From Acestrorhynchus altus (Eukaryota; Chordata; Actinopteri; Characiformes; Acestrorhynchidae), in contig CM067514.1 in NCBI GenBank assembly GCA_034509495.1, forward strand, positions 8,245,566 to 8,309,565: DNA of 64,000 nucleotides, in the 5' to 3' direction. Position 1 is the stretch's first letter. Every line of letters begins with the position of its first letter. Made by a program: the position numbers and the translations under genes. The notes beneath the pieces were generated by a model. The model had not been told where the DNA came from. It ran no database searches and was given only the letters and a program-made list of their open reading frames with translations. Of the stretch, positions 13,530 through 25,856 are shown piece after piece.

Positions 13530-13986
13530 TACACTGTAAGGACAAAAGAATAGGGACTCATGCTCATTCACTCTTTCTTTAGGTATCAAGGGGATTTAAT
13601 AACAGTCCTGCTTTTGGTGGAGTAGCTGTCTCTAATGTCCACGGAAGGCTTTATACCAGATTCTGGAGCATTGGTGTGAGCATTTGATTGCTTTCAGCAA
13701 CAAGAGCAGCATTAATGTATTCAGGAAGTTGAACGATCACCACCTCACCTCATCCTGAATGTACTGGACAGAGCACCATCATTCCATAGAACTCAGTTCT
13801 ACTGCTCCACAGCTCAATGTGTGGCTTTAGACATGGTGTCAATGGGTTCATATTTATTTGCAATGCTTCTCTACAGGGACTAGACAAGCTCTGTGTGCAT
13901 TTGCACATCTCTGTCAGCAATGGCTGCAATTAGTAGCTGAATGCATTTATTAGAAGGAGTGTCCACAAATATTTGGACATACTGTA
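13530..13986 (+). mobile_element. MITE family M, copy 4 (near full length)
   Basis: It begins tacactgtaaggacaaaag and ends gtccacaaatatttggacat followed by actgta, inverted ends with TA at both outer borders. Family blocks are in the expected order, including gggactagacaagctctgtg and tgcatttgcacatct. No ORF of its own. Confidence 0.85.
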
Positions 13987-14124
13987 AGCAAGTTATTATT
14001 CTTAATATTTTTAAACAAGACTGCTTGATTCTAAATCAACAAAAAACAATTATCATACGCAGTTATTGGTATTGCAGTGTTTGTTCAGTGCAGTATGCAG
14101 CTGTGCATTGATATCTTTTTTTGA

Positions 14125-14217
14125 GTGTGTGTGTGTGTGTGTGTGTCCTCTCCTGCAGCCGCGCCATGCTCCCTGCCATGCTTTTGAAACTGATGCATTA
14201 GTTGTCCATGTGAGAGT

Positions 14218-14251
<34 letters not shown>

Positions 14252-14326
14252 CATGTGTGCATGTTTATAATACATAAACCAGCTTTTATTAAAGGGATCT
14301 GTGTGTGTGTGTGTGTGTGTGTGTGT
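14125..14326. repeat. Cluster of three GT arrays
   Basis: GT arrays near 14125-14146, 14218-14240 and 14300-14326 are separated by unique sequence and short GTAT units. Confidence 0.9.
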
Positions 14327-15065
14327 TTGTGGAGATCAAGTATGTATAAGTGTATGCAGCAACATATAGATCCCCCCCCTCCAAGTCACACACTCTCTTC
14401 CTCACACCATTTATGTAGGAACACCGTCTCTGGCCATTGTTGGCAAAAGCACGATTAATCATTACATTTGTGCAAAGCAGGGGCGCTGTTGCCATGGGGA
14501 CCCAAATGATCCGCACTACTTTGCATATCAACAGAAAAGTTTACAATCGTGGCAGGGAGGGGGTGGAGACTTCAACTGAAACCAGTGGATCCACCCCTAA
14601 AGAGAACACACTCTTTTTTGCTCTCTCTCTCTCTATCACTGTCTCTCTCTCTCTCTCTCTCTCTTGCTCTCACCCGCTTTCTCTGTATAAAGTGGACAAA
14701 TAGTCCTCTAACAAAGCTCTTCACTGCTAATCAAGATTGCTCTTAATGATCAAGCTCTGGATTAAAGCTGTGCGAACATAAAAAAAAAAAGTAATTAATG
14801 TCTGTTAAGTGGCCCTAAACTCCCTGGAGACTTGCATGCAAGTCATTTTAGTGTGGGCTAATATTATTGTTTAATATTATTGGGTCGAGAAGATTGGATG
14901 AATATGTGCATTTATTTTTCAACTGAGATTTATTTTGTTTTATTTGGGGAAAGTAGCAGATCTGTGTGGTTATTACTCACTTGCATGACATCACTAAATG
15001 CTAGACTGGTGTAGTCATCTGGGAAGACTGTGTAAGAAATAGAAAGAGAGATAGGAGATAGAGAG

Positions 15066-15102
<37 letters not shown>

Positions 15103-15466
15103 CATGTCTGGTAATAACCGGTGGTTTTACGCAGAGTCTGATGTTTTCTTCCAGCCATGGCTGTGTTGTCTGCCAAAGCCTCTGGAATGTTCTCTCTGAT
15201 GGGCTTAGACCTCGTGCCTTGACCTGCCTAAGGAGGCCCCACTGACTCTTAACACATCTGGATGGGCATGGCTGCTGTGGATTTATTACACACTCAGTGT
15301 ATGTGTGATATGTAGAAGAATCTATATTAGTATATACAGATCCGATGAGTGTTTCTGGTCGGTGGTAGATGGAGGTGGTGGGATGGTAGGAAAATGTAAT
15401 ATTTCTGTGCTTTTGCTGCACAGTTCAGAATTTTGTCTTAGAAATCGTTTGACCCCGTGACTTCAT

Positions 15467-15775
15467 ATACATTAGAACGTCCAAATATTTGTGGACACCC
15501 CTTTTAATTATTGTATTAAGCTACTTTGAGTTGCACCCACCCAGATGTGTAAATGTCCACACAGCTTGTCTAGTCCTTGTAGAGAAGTATTGCCCATAGA
15601 ATAGGACTCACCACTGCTGCTCTTGCCACTGAATGCAATCAGATCCTCACAGCAATGCTCCAAAATATAGTAGACAGTAGAGGCAGTTATTCCAACATGA
15701 ATAGCTCATTGTTGTAGCTTGTCACCTTTTAATGTGAAAGAAGCTGTTGTCCCAATGCTTTTGTCCATGTAGTGT
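15467..15775 (-). mobile_element. MITE family M, copy 5 (reverse, about 309 bases)
   Basis: The left end reads tacattagaacgtccaaata then tttgtggacaccccttt. It then shows agcttgtctagtccttgtag and tgaatgcaatcagatcctca, and ends cccaatgcttttgtccatgt agtgt. The central segment is shortened. Confidence 0.8.
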
Positions 15776-16083
15776 TTGACTAATGACTTTATTATGGACA
15801 AAAAAGGTCACATGAAGTGCATCCTTGAACTCTGATACAGAGTGTAAATTCAATATCAACGAGCTGTTATTACTCTTTAATTATATAAAATGTAAATACA
15901 TACGTAATAAATCTCAGCTTATATGGTTGAGCTCAGCTCATCTACCTGCTTTCCTTCTGCTAAATGGGATCTGTGTTTGTAAATACCATTTCAGTATGGC
16001 GGCGAGAAACAAGGTTGGCTAAATATAGCAGCTCCGAGAAACATGAGCAGGACAGTAGAAAGCAGTCCCCATTAGAGCTTTCT

Positions 16084-16131
<48 letters not shown>

Positions 16132-16389
16132 TCAGCAAGGAAAGAGCGGTTTTCAGGCACAGTAGAGGAAGCACTCCTTTTCTACTGATCCAAGAGCAGT
16201 TTTTGGCCCCCAGATCCCAACTTTATGTTTTATGAAAAGTGCAAAAGTAAGCAGTTCCGCTGGACAGGCTAGTTAAGGGAGTGCGAGTGGGGTAGACTTA
16301 GATAAACCGCTCATTATCACTTGCTAGAGGCTAGGAAAGGTCTCTCTCTCTCTCTCAGTGACTCACACACACACTCTCGCTCTCTCCCT

Positions 16390-16390
<1 letters not shown>

Positions 16391-16446
<56 letters not shown>
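16391..16446. repeat. (CA)n microsatellite with CT-rich flank
   Basis: About 28 CA units follow CT-rich blocks that begin near 16340. Confidence 0.95.
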
Positions 16447-16448
<2 letters not shown>

Positions 16449-17779
16449 CTGATGGCCCAGCTCACATGATTTGAATGTCAAGGCCACATTTGGCCCTTTC
16501 TCCATTCTCTGCATTAGCAGTGGAGTCTGCCATGTGACTGTATAGATTAGCTGCTGTTATCTGTTTTCTTCAGATTCTTAACAGTTGAATAACAGCTTAT
16601 TAGAGCACTAGAGGGTAATATGGCTGCCTTATGACGTTTCATCTTCTAGGTATGTATAGCAGAAAGGTGGGGGGGAGAGAGGACTAATCTCCATCTGTAC
16701 ACACACACACTAACCAGGCTGAGAGGTGATTCATACGCGCAGTATGAGAGGAAGTTTTTCTGCTGTAATTACATGCAGTTCTGACACATGTTTATGCTGG
16801 GCTCTGGCAGAGCTGAGCTCGCTCTGTGACAAAGTAGCACTTAAAATTCCTCCCAAAACATTTATCAGCGCATTATTTTTCTTTCCCCCCGTCTTTTTCC
16901 GGTCACTCACTGTCAGAAACGGTTGGTGAAAGAACACGGGGTGTGTGTGCGCGCGCGTGTGTGGGTCTGGGCTGTCCATGTCCACCCAATGCATGAATTT
17001 TGAAGTTGGGAGGATAAATGTCCTGCAGAATCACTGCCTAATACAGCCCAGCTTGCATTTTCTTTCATTTATTATCAGAGTCTCGGAGGGAAGAACGAGA
17101 TCTGTTTACTTTGTCTGCCGTTTAATACCTTGAACTCTTCTAAATGGCTGGGTATAAATGTCAGGAGAGTAAGAGTGTGTTAGCTCGGTGCCAGGGTGCG
17201 ATCACGGTGGCTACGGATGAAGGGAAAGCAGGGAAGGCAGCGGAATCCCATTTGGATCCTAGCTGGCTGGCAGCGAGCGCCACACTGATATTGAGGTCAG
17301 CTGTCCGAAATGATCTCACGTTAAGGAATGGACGAGTCAGCAGGGTCACAGCAGAAACGCCATGACAACACTTTCTCCCGGCCGATAAGGACTTGCCCTG
17401 CTTCCTTTTCTCTGCCTGGGAAAATGGTGGGGGTGGGGGATAGCAGGATACTGGCCCCTACATGAGCTGCACAGAGTGGACAGGGAGATAGCACCACTTA
17501 CTTATGTATAGTCGCTGTCACGCAAAAAAACCTAGCATCTCCTAAATGGCAACTTTAGAGGAGAAGGATGAAACCTTCAATAGATATCAGTGTCAAAAGG
17601 TTCCATCCCAAGTGCTTTCGGATCATTTCTTTATGAAAAGTCTTATGAAAGTTTTTTTGCCTTATTGCAAAGATGGGTTCATCTATAAAATCATATCATA
17701 TGTAACATAATGTAATAACCACACAGATCTGCTACTGACAAAAAAACCCCAAAAGGAATCTGAGGTGAACATCTGAGAT

Positions 17780-17914
17780 GAAGGGGTGGATATATATATT
17801 TTGAAGTAGGAAAAATGGACACGCCTAACACTTTGACCAAAACCAGACTGTGATGAATGGTTGGGGTGGCCTACTCAGTATTAGTCAGGTGGTACTAATG
17901 TTATGGCTGGTTGT
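17780..17914 (+). mobile_element. Short remnant of the same Tc1-like family as 52254
   Basis: It shares gaagtaggaaaaatgga (17803 on) with gaagcaggaaaaatgga in the 52254 copy (52385 on), in the same order relative to a gggtggat block. It ends with ggtggtactaatgttatggc, a decayed form of the family's right terminal repeat. About 135 bases survive, with the interior deleted. Confidence 0.65.
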
Positions 17915-18506
17915 TGATGTTTTAAAAGCGCAGTGAATATCAGATAAATAACTGTCAATATGCTGTTGACATTAGGAAAATTGGTATCGTGTCATTTTTA
18001 TCAATGATTTACTCCCAAATAGGATTAACTGGAAAGTAATATAGTAATCAATAAGTACACATTTTATATACCATAATACAAACGTACTGAATTCTGTCTC
18101 TTTCACCGCTGTCTCCCTTTCTCTCTCTCTCCTTTTCTCTTTCTCTTTTAAACCCTCACTAGCAGGCATATGCTCTCACACTCACACACACAGACACAGT
18201 TGCAAACCCCAAACTTCCAAACAAACATTAGAAAATCCTAAAATAGCCACTAGGCCGTTTCCTGGATGTCATGGTGGTGTTAGCCGGTGCCCGAACAATC
18301 TCTGCCTGTGTTTCCCAGCTGCCACTGCCACCGCACACAGGCATCGGAACTGCGTTCAGGAATTTGACGCAGGGCAGCAGCAGCAGCAGCCAGGGCCGAT
18401 TCCTCCTTGAGAGTTCCGTTGGGAAAGCGAGCAAACGTAAACAGATAATGCTGCTTGTGCTGAATAGGGCCGGAAGTGGGAGGGCTCAGATCAGAGCTGG
18501 GGGTTA

Positions 18507-18547
<41 letters not shown>

Positions 18548-18743
18548 TGAGAGAGTGTGTGTGCTCACATTTGAATGTCCTTAGGTTGGGTCTGAATCCG
18601 GTTACCTTTATTCCAGGACTGATAATTATCTGTCAGTTCTGAAGAGAGTAAATTTGAACAGACAGGCACCAAACTTCACACTTCATTTTTGTGTAGGAGG
18701 TGTGTGCAGTGGTGTAACCACCACTTGCACTGGGTGCACTTAT

Positions 18744-18833
18744 TCACTATATCCAAATATTTGTGGACACCCAAACTGATGAATGCATTGAGCTACTTTA
18801 ATTTGCACCTATGCCTGAAACAGATGTGTGAAT

Positions 18834-18907
<74 letters not shown>

Positions 18908-19235
18908 CTTGTCTAGTTCTTCTAGAGAAGTACTGTCAATGCAAGAGGACTCTCTGGAGTACATGAACCTAAGTGCCTAATTCTAGAGGTGTATAAAGTC
19001 CCCAGCATTGAGATGTGGAGCAGTGCGATTGTGCTCTCTAGAAAGATGGTGCTTCATCCAATACTTCTGGGGTGAGTTAGGCAGTTGGGGATGAGGTGGA
19101 TTGGGGCTGGACTTCCCTTCCCTGGACGGTAGAGAGAGTTACTCCCAAAAAAACTACTTCTAATAACTATTTCTATTTCCTTGTTTTTGGAAGAAGCAAT
19201 GAATGAGCACTAAGCAATTCTACACTCTTGATTTA
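18744..19235 (-). mobile_element. MITE family M, copy 6, carrying a long CA microsatellite
   Basis: The left end is cactatatccaaatatttg then tggacaccc. The usual tgtgcatttgcacacacagc-type block has expanded into a CA array (18835-18905). The copy then resumes with ggcttgtctagttcttctag and the blocks shared with copy 2. The right end is eroded near 19235. Confidence 0.8.
18835..18905. repeat. (CA)n microsatellite inside MITE copy 6
   Basis: About 35 uninterrupted CA units lie exactly where other copies of the MITE have a short gcacacaca-like block. Confidence 0.95.
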
Positions 19236-19965
19236 TGTGGAGCTACAGTAACACAAATGGCAATTTCCTTCAATTAAAACAATTGGAATAATTAAATGAT
19301 TAGAATATAAACAGCATCATTCGGAGTGGGTTTATTGTGACTCTTTAGACTCCTGTTCACAGTGGTGATGATGGGAGCAAGGCATGTTAAAGTGTTTCCC
19401 ACAAAAAAATCAATTCCACAGATTGGTTACACATACACTGACTAATGCTTTGGGCACAGTTTTACTGTAGATACCGAGAGGATTTTGGCCTGAAATGTAT
19501 TTTTACATTTAGATTTGAATAAACACAGGACGTTGTACAGTGAATTAGTCCCCAAAGACAATGTAGTGGACATTATATAAGTGTTTCCTATTACCACCTC
19601 TACTGTAAAAAACAAAAAAAAACAATCTCCATGTTTCTCTGTGATGATCCATTTCACCCCAAACTTAAAGTGACCTTTCCATCTTAAAAATTGAATCTTG
19701 TACGAAAATTTTGTCAATTTGAAACTAATCAAAGAATGAGGCTGAACATTCATTGTTTTTGCCTTGGGGTTCATATGATCCTAGTAATACTGGTCCTGGT
19801 TCTTCTGACTGTTGCAAATGGACCAACTAGATCCACTAAAACTGCAATTCAGAAACAGTAGCGTGTGTGCTAAATATAGCTGTACCCTTCTGCACATACA
19901 CAGCTTAACCAGTGTAACCAGTGTAATTATATCAGCTGAACCTAGACCTTCACCTAAATGCAAAC

Positions 19966-20036
19966 TTAACCCTTATTGTAACCCTAACCTTAACCCTAAC
20001 CTAAATTAACCTAACCCTAACTTTGACTGTAACCTA
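19966..20036. repeat. Degenerate telomere-like (CCCTAA)n stretch
   Basis: Several accctaac/aaccttaaccc units occur in a row (for example taaccctaaccttaaccc at 19979-19996), mixed with diverged units. This is typical of short interstitial telomere-like repeats or simple repeats rather than a chromosome end. Confidence 0.6.
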
Positions 20037-20559
20037 AAAGCAATTGTACTCTATCCTTCAAACTTCTAATCATAGTAAAATGTGAAAAAGAGTTTATATT
20101 CATTCATTCTTTTTTTTAGGAGCATAACAGAGGAATGTAGTGTGCTCTGGCAACATGTTCTTGTGTATTCTTTTCTACGTTAGGCTACGTTATGTGTATT
20201 TGGCAAAGAGAACCACCAGTGGATGGGAGCTTGTTGTGACTCATGATATATGAACTAAATATGTGCGTGTAAATTCTGAAATTGGCACAAATTCTTGGGG
20301 AATGTTTTTAACCAAATATTGTTGCCACTGTGTGATATTTGCCACCGATGTCACCCATGTCCAAAACTTTTCAGATGTTTGGTTTCCAGCTGAAAAACCC
20401 CTCCAGCATAGCCCCAAAATAGTACCACACACACTTTCTCCCACACACACACATATAATTTATGGCTGCCGGGTCCTTGATCAATTGATAGCAGGGAATC
20501 CTTTGGTAAATAGAGTTTTAGACACATTGCCAATAGACCTGAGCTATTGATTGGAATGT

Positions 20560-20760
20560 AAATTAAAAACTTAATCAGGTCTCTGAGATAAGATTTATCT
20601 CCGCCCCTAGCAAATTGCAGGGCGGCCACAGAGGCAGCCTAAGCGGGGGGACTCCAGTGAGGAAGCACTGGCCCTGAGAGCGTGCCAGGCTGGGGTACGA
20701 GCAAGCAGTCACACAGTCGCCCTTCACTGTTGCTCCATAATGCGTAATGTGGAGCCTGGC
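20560..20760. promoter_or_regulatory. Candidate conserved non-coding segment
   Basis: Unique sequence with a near-palindrome AGATAAGATTTATCT (about 20587-20601; GATA-type sites in inverse orientation) and several CpGs. Function inferred from motif content only. Confidence 0.25.
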
Positions 20761-20999
20761 TCCAATCTTACACACAAACACACTCACTCTCAGACCCTAG
20801 AGTGGGGTAAGAGTATTTGTGATAGTGGATTACATTGTCAGACGGTTGAGAAATCCAGATTGGCTTTAAAAAGATTGATTGTATTCCACCAACACCCCTC
20901 CCCCCCCACACACACCCAACCCTAGGCCCCTTCTAGATTAAGCTGTTTTGCAATCTTCACCCCTTCAACTAAATTTTCACACACTCCCGAAGCCTGCTC

Positions 21000-21540
21000 T
21001 GTAGGCTCTGATGAAATATGTAAATCGTTAAACTTTTGCCCCATTTCTTCAGTATAAATCCCACACTGGTCATTTTCGCAGTAGAAATTTCATGTCCATT
21101 TATGTACACTATCATCATGTACATATGCTCGGCGCTCCATATTTTATGTGTATTAAGACAATCCCTTTGAATTGCACATTGATTAGATTATGGATTTTCA
21201 CCTTAATTGCTGTGGGGAAATTTTCTCCGTCTCGACCCATCTTCATTATTAATATCGGGAAAAGGGAAATGCATCCGAATGAAATATCTTGCCGCATAAG
21301 GGAAGCCCAGGCATCCTTCTTTTCCACTCTGAGGAGGCGGTGGACACCGATGGTCCGGCGGTGGTATTTCGCCGGTGAGCCAGTACGATAACAGGCGTTT
21401 AGTGCGATTTTAAGCCTGGCTAGCTTCAGTAGTACCGTGCTCCTCAGATCTCTCCCCTTCTCTGTAATTAAAACCAACATTTAGTCTGTGATTAGAGGAT
21501 GAATTAGGCTCCTCTGTGGGATTATACCACACTCATTATC
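21000..21540. promoter_or_regulatory. Strong candidate conserved non-coding element
   Basis: 540 bases with no repeats, several ATTA/TAAT motifs (for example ATTGATTAGATTATGG near 21178-21193) and a CpG-richer part (21340-21400) that is unusual in this window. It is open on both strands over long spans without protein-like composition. Not matched to any exon of zfhx3. Confidence 0.35.
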
Positions 21541-21564
21541 TTTCCTTCATTCTATTGCACATAT

Positions 21565-21574
21565 TCAAGAGAGA

Positions 21575-21615
<41 letters not shown>
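21565..21615. repeat. (GA)n microsatellite
   Basis: GA dinucleotides with one GGGA interruption near the start. Confidence 0.9.
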
Positions 21616-21617
<2 letters not shown>

Positions 21618-21652
21618 TGAGAGCGAGGGATCTTAACACACACACTAGGTAG

Positions 21653-21679
21653 CTCACCTGCAGTTAATCTGCAGGTGAG
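21653..21679. promoter_or_regulatory. Perfect palindromic E-box pair
   Basis: CTCACCTGCAG, spacer TTAAT, CTGCAGGTGAG: 11-base perfect inverted arms, each with CACCTG/CAGGTG. Zinc-finger repressors of the ZEB and Snail families are known to bind CACCTG, and ZEB proteins can use paired sites. The link to this site is inference. Confidence 0.5.
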
Positions 21680-23084
21680 AGACACAGGGCGACTCTCCAC
21701 AGAAGAGCGCATTCAAGAGGAAAAGGTGGCACCTTAATTAGCCACCCACACAAATCATAACACATGGCTGATCATACGTCTTGGCGCTGGGGTTAGTCAG
21801 CCTTATGCCAACAATCGGTTCTCTGTACAGTGGAAGTTAGTCTAGCCCCAAAGTGACGGGGAGGCCAAGCTGGCCCCCGTCCTGCCAGCTGTAAGGTGGG
21901 GTGAAGGGGGAGTCCGTAATAGGCTCTTTGTCAGATAAGCTGCAGAAAGACTCGTTTAGTTAGTAAAAGTGCAAGGGGGATCCTGGCCTGATAAACCCAC
22001 TGTTTCCCTCTGTAATACCCAACAGCTAAAATCAATAGGCGGGATAATGCTGCCGCTAGTCGTCCAGTCTCCTTTATCTTGCTCTGCCTCAACTCGCATA
22101 CGTAGGAATGTGTGTGTGTTTATATATGTTTGTGTCTGTGTTGGTTATTTTTAACTCATCATTTACTGACAATTATAATTAATTGTACATTTTTGTACTT
22201 TATAAAGTTATCATTTTATTTGTTTTGGAAAGGCGCCAGTATGCAAAGCTGTCTGACCATAGGTACCTGATTTGGAATGATAGAGGTGCAGGTTTGTTCC
22301 GGTTGGTAGTCAGGAATATGGTGTTCAAGATCCCAAGAAAAGAAGTTGATATTTCTATAAAATTATTATTATGTACAAGATAATTAAAGTCATGAGACAA
22401 AAGTCATTATTCAGACAGAATGAGTCACAATCTCAGTACAAAAAGATGCAGCCTTCCTGTTTCAGGGTTGATTCAGGCTGGTTGTTGTAATGGAATCATG
22501 AGTGGGTCGTGTTATAGAGAGATGCTCCCCAAACAGCATAACATTAGTTATGTTAAAATAATATTGGTCAGCTAGTATTGCTTGTGGCCAGCAGTGAAAC
22601 ATCGCTACTGTAGCTTGTTGGATTTCAGCCTCATTGGCCTCATTACCACTGTTTATAAGCCGGGTCGCCTGTCCCTGCTGAGGTCACGTCACGTGACACA
22701 AACCTAACGCTGTTCTGAGATTCTCTGGCAAGCAAACATTCTTTTTGTGTTAAGTCACATAGTATCAAAAGAACACACAACAAGCTCCCAGAATGTTTCA
22801 CTACATTTTTCAGTAATTTCACTGCTGTTGCTCTTTAAATGACCTTTTGCTTTAGTTGAAGAAGAATTCAACTCAAACCTAAAGACACCCAGTTATTTGT
22901 ACTGGGATTCAGTAATAAAATGTGGCAGAGCTAGAGATTTGCTCCCCCTGGATGAGAACTGGGGTGGTCCACATGCTCTACTCGCTCAAATGGTCGTATG
23001 TCTATGAACCTGGCATTAGAGTAGCAGGCACAGATCAGTCTGGCTCTGATGATCTGGGTGTAACTCCCTAGAGAGGAGGATCAG

Positions 23085-23123
<39 letters not shown>

Positions 23124-23227
23124 CATGTGTGTGTGCTGTGGTGTGTATGTTTGTATTCTCAGGTCAGGTGGGTAAGTAAATCTGAGTAAAGGAAGTCCCT
23201 GTCAGCACTCTGACCAGACTTCGTGGC

Positions 23228-23230
<3 letters not shown>

Positions 23231-23308
<78 letters not shown>
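23231..23308. repeat. Compound (GT)n(GA)n microsatellite
   Basis: About 14 GT units run directly into about 25 GA units. A separate GT array with a GC-rich middle lies at about 23090-23140. Confidence 0.95.
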
Positions 23309-23310
<2 letters not shown>

Positions 23311-23380
23311 CATATAATTTTTTTAATTGTTCCCCTCTTTTGAGTGTTTGTAAGCCTTCTGACCAATCACAGATATGGAC

Positions 23381-23757
23381 ACAATATGGACAAAAGTATT
23401 GGAACACCTGCTCATTGTTCATTCATTGCCCTCTGATATCAATACTATTAAAAAGACTTTGTCCTGCTTTTGTTGCAGTAACTGTTCATACTGTCCAGTG
23501 AAGGCTTTCTATTAGATTTTAGAGCATTGCTGTGAGGATTTGATTGCATTCAGTGACAAAAGCAGTGTTAGTGAGGCCAGGATGCTGGATGCTCACCACT
23601 CCACCTCACGCCCAACTTGCCAACTCATCCCAAAAATATTGGAGGAGCACCGTCATTCCAGAGAACACAGTTCCCCTGCTCCACAGCTCAGTGCTGGGGG
23701 GATTTGTAACCCCGTAGCCCATGTCTGGCATTAGGCTTGGAGCCAATAGGCTCGTCT
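23381..23757 (+). mobile_element. MITE family M, copy 7 (right end missing)
   Basis: It begins acaatatggacaaaagtatt then ggaacacctgctcatt, with well-kept blocks gaggatttgattgcattcag, gaacacagttcccctgctcc and ctggcattaggcttggagcc. It stops after ccaatagg; the right terminal repeat is absent. Confidence 0.8.
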
Positions 23758-24419
23758 TTGTTATTTAGGCTTTTTTTATGAATACAAACAAATTGCACTC
23801 ATCACATTCATGTATATATTTTAATATACAGCATTTAATGTCACTGTCTCAGCGCTAAGCAGCAGGATGTTCTTCCGTATTGCACAGCCCTAGTGTTAAT
23901 GCCAACATTGCTCTTTGAGGAGCAGTGTGGAAGTAGACTCTCTGTGTGGCTTTGAAATACAGCCTCAGGTGTTAGCCCAGGCAGAGGGGTTAGCGAACGA
24001 CACCCTCACCCAAAGTGCAGTGTATTAAAAAGCAGCCAAGCCCCAGATCCCAGTATATCACGGCAAGAGAGAGACGGCGATAAGGCCCGCCTGGCCGCCC
24101 GTGGATCAATGAAGGTTACTGACATCATATCACAAAGTGAAAACCAGAGCTTTACCCCTGGCTATTTATCAGCCATGCATCGAAGGTGGGGGGGGGGGTG
24201 TGTGTAGGCGTGCGACATTTTCTCTCTCTCTTTCTCTCCCTCTCCCCCTCCCTCCTTCTCTCCCTCTATGTGACTATGGCTCCCTGATGGTGTGTGCGTG
24301 TGAGATCTCTGTACATCTCTGGTGGAGGTCTGGCCGATCGACATTGACGTTCTCCTCAGATACCTCAGTGTGAGAGAGAGTTGGCCGCTGGGATAGCTTC
24401 CCCTCTCCTCTTTCGTCAA

Positions 24420-24680
24420 TACTGACAGCGTGTTTGGGCTTCGAGAGCTATTTCCAAGGCCCTTAATTGGCTATTGAATGGTTTCATTTTTTTAATCAAC
24501 TATTTTGATCATGGTTGAAGATATCGAGCGAAAGGTTTGCGCACTGTAATTTCCCATCCTGTAATCTTGTGCCACTTGAAAGGCGAATGCGGAATGGTTT
24601 CGGAGCTGAGCGACAGGACTGAAAGTCAAGGTGTGTCTCAGAATCTGCCGTTTCCAGTGATACGTTAATGACCTTAACCT
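24420..24680. promoter_or_regulatory. Candidate conserved non-coding segment
   Basis: Repeat-free sequence with CCTTAATTGGCTATTGAATGG (about 24461-24481) and TTTTTTAATCAACTATTTTGATC. A companion unique stretch lies at about 24030-24180. No coding signal. Confidence 0.28.
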
Positions 24681-25150
24681 CCTGACTGACCCTTTAAGTC
24701 CTCAAGCAGTTTCTTCAGTTCTCTCCCTCCCTCCGTCCCTCTCTCTCTCTGTCTGCTTGCCTCTCTTTCTCACTCTCCATCTCATCTGATCAGTAACATT
24801 AACATAAGGCTCCCCTGCTGCGTCTGAGTTGCTTCTCATGTTAGATTCTGTACCACAGTGTCTGTATACGAGTGTGTGTATGTATGAGCATGTGTGTGTG
24901 TGTATGTGCACAGGCCCGTGCACTCTCAGGTAGCATATGAGTTCCATTTATCAGCTGCCTGGGGCACAATGTGGAGGATTTCCCCCAATGGGCGAGTGTG
25001 TAACTGCTCTGTCAATAGCTGCTTGTCAAGGCTGGGGAGAGCGCAGGGAAAAAGGCCCCTCATTCCGTGCACTGGAGCCACTTATTGAGCAGCCAATAGC
25101 TATTTACCTCCTGACAAGCGGAGGAAGAGAAGGCCCCAGCCCAGTCAGTG

Positions 25151-25184
<34 letters not shown>

Positions 25185-25255
25185 ATAAACCTTGTCCTAA
25201 GCAAGGTTTGGCATACATATCAAAAGCAAAGCAGCACTGCTGTTTTGGACTGAAA

Positions 25256-25856
25256 TACACAATATGGACAAAAGTATTGGGACACCTGCTCATTCTATTC
25301 TGATTCTGAATGTAAGGGTATTAAAATAGTTTATCCTGCATTTGTTAGAGCAATTGAATCTATTGTCCGGGGAAGACTTTCTTTTAAATTTTGGAACATC
25401 TGTGAGGATTTGATTGCATTCTGTGGCAAGAGTGGCATTAGTGAGGTCAAAATGTTGAAAGATCACCACCCCCAGCTCATCCCCAACTACCCAACTCATT
25501 CCAAAAGTACTGGATGAAGCATCATAATTCCAGAGAACACAGTTCCACTGCTGAGTGCTGGGGGTCTTTGTACCCCTCTAGCCCATGCCTGGCATTAGAC
25601 ATGGTGCCAATAGTTCCATGTTTATCTGGTCCATGGAGTCCTGGAGCAGATATAGAGTGGCGTGGCATTATGCATGATACATGTTTATCTGCTACAGAGC
25701 GTCCTATTGTATTGGCAGTACTTCTGTACAGGGACTGTTCAAGCTGTATCTGTGTTTGCATTTGCACATCTGTGTCAGCAGTGGGTGCAGCTTATAAAAA
25801 GTAGCTGAATGCACTCATTTGAAGGCGTGTCCACAAACATTTGGACATACAGTGTA
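25256..25856 (+). mobile_element. MITE family M, copy 8 (full ends, 601 bases, internal duplication)
   Basis: It begins tacacaatatggacaaaag and ends ccacaaacatttggacatac agtgta, so both inverted ends are present. It is longer than the near-full copies 2 and 4 (about 460-470) partly because a segment with ggcattag..catg..atgtttatctg (about 25591-25643) is repeated in diverged form at about 25664-25706. Confidence 0.85.

Larger units (their letters stand above)
15776..18743. other. Non-coding stretch, mixed unique and repeat sequence
   Basis: CT/CA arrays at about 16090-16130 and 16340-16446. A unique segment at 16730-17400 with moderate CpG content could be regulatory. The Tc1 remnant at 17780, a short CAG run near 18375-18391 and a GT array near 18508-18532 follow. 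No exon recognised. Confidence 0.45.

Noticed and set aside
14930..15421. 163-codon minus-strand open frame
   Set aside because: It crosses a GA array (Ser/Leu run). The remaining sequence has no recognisable domain.
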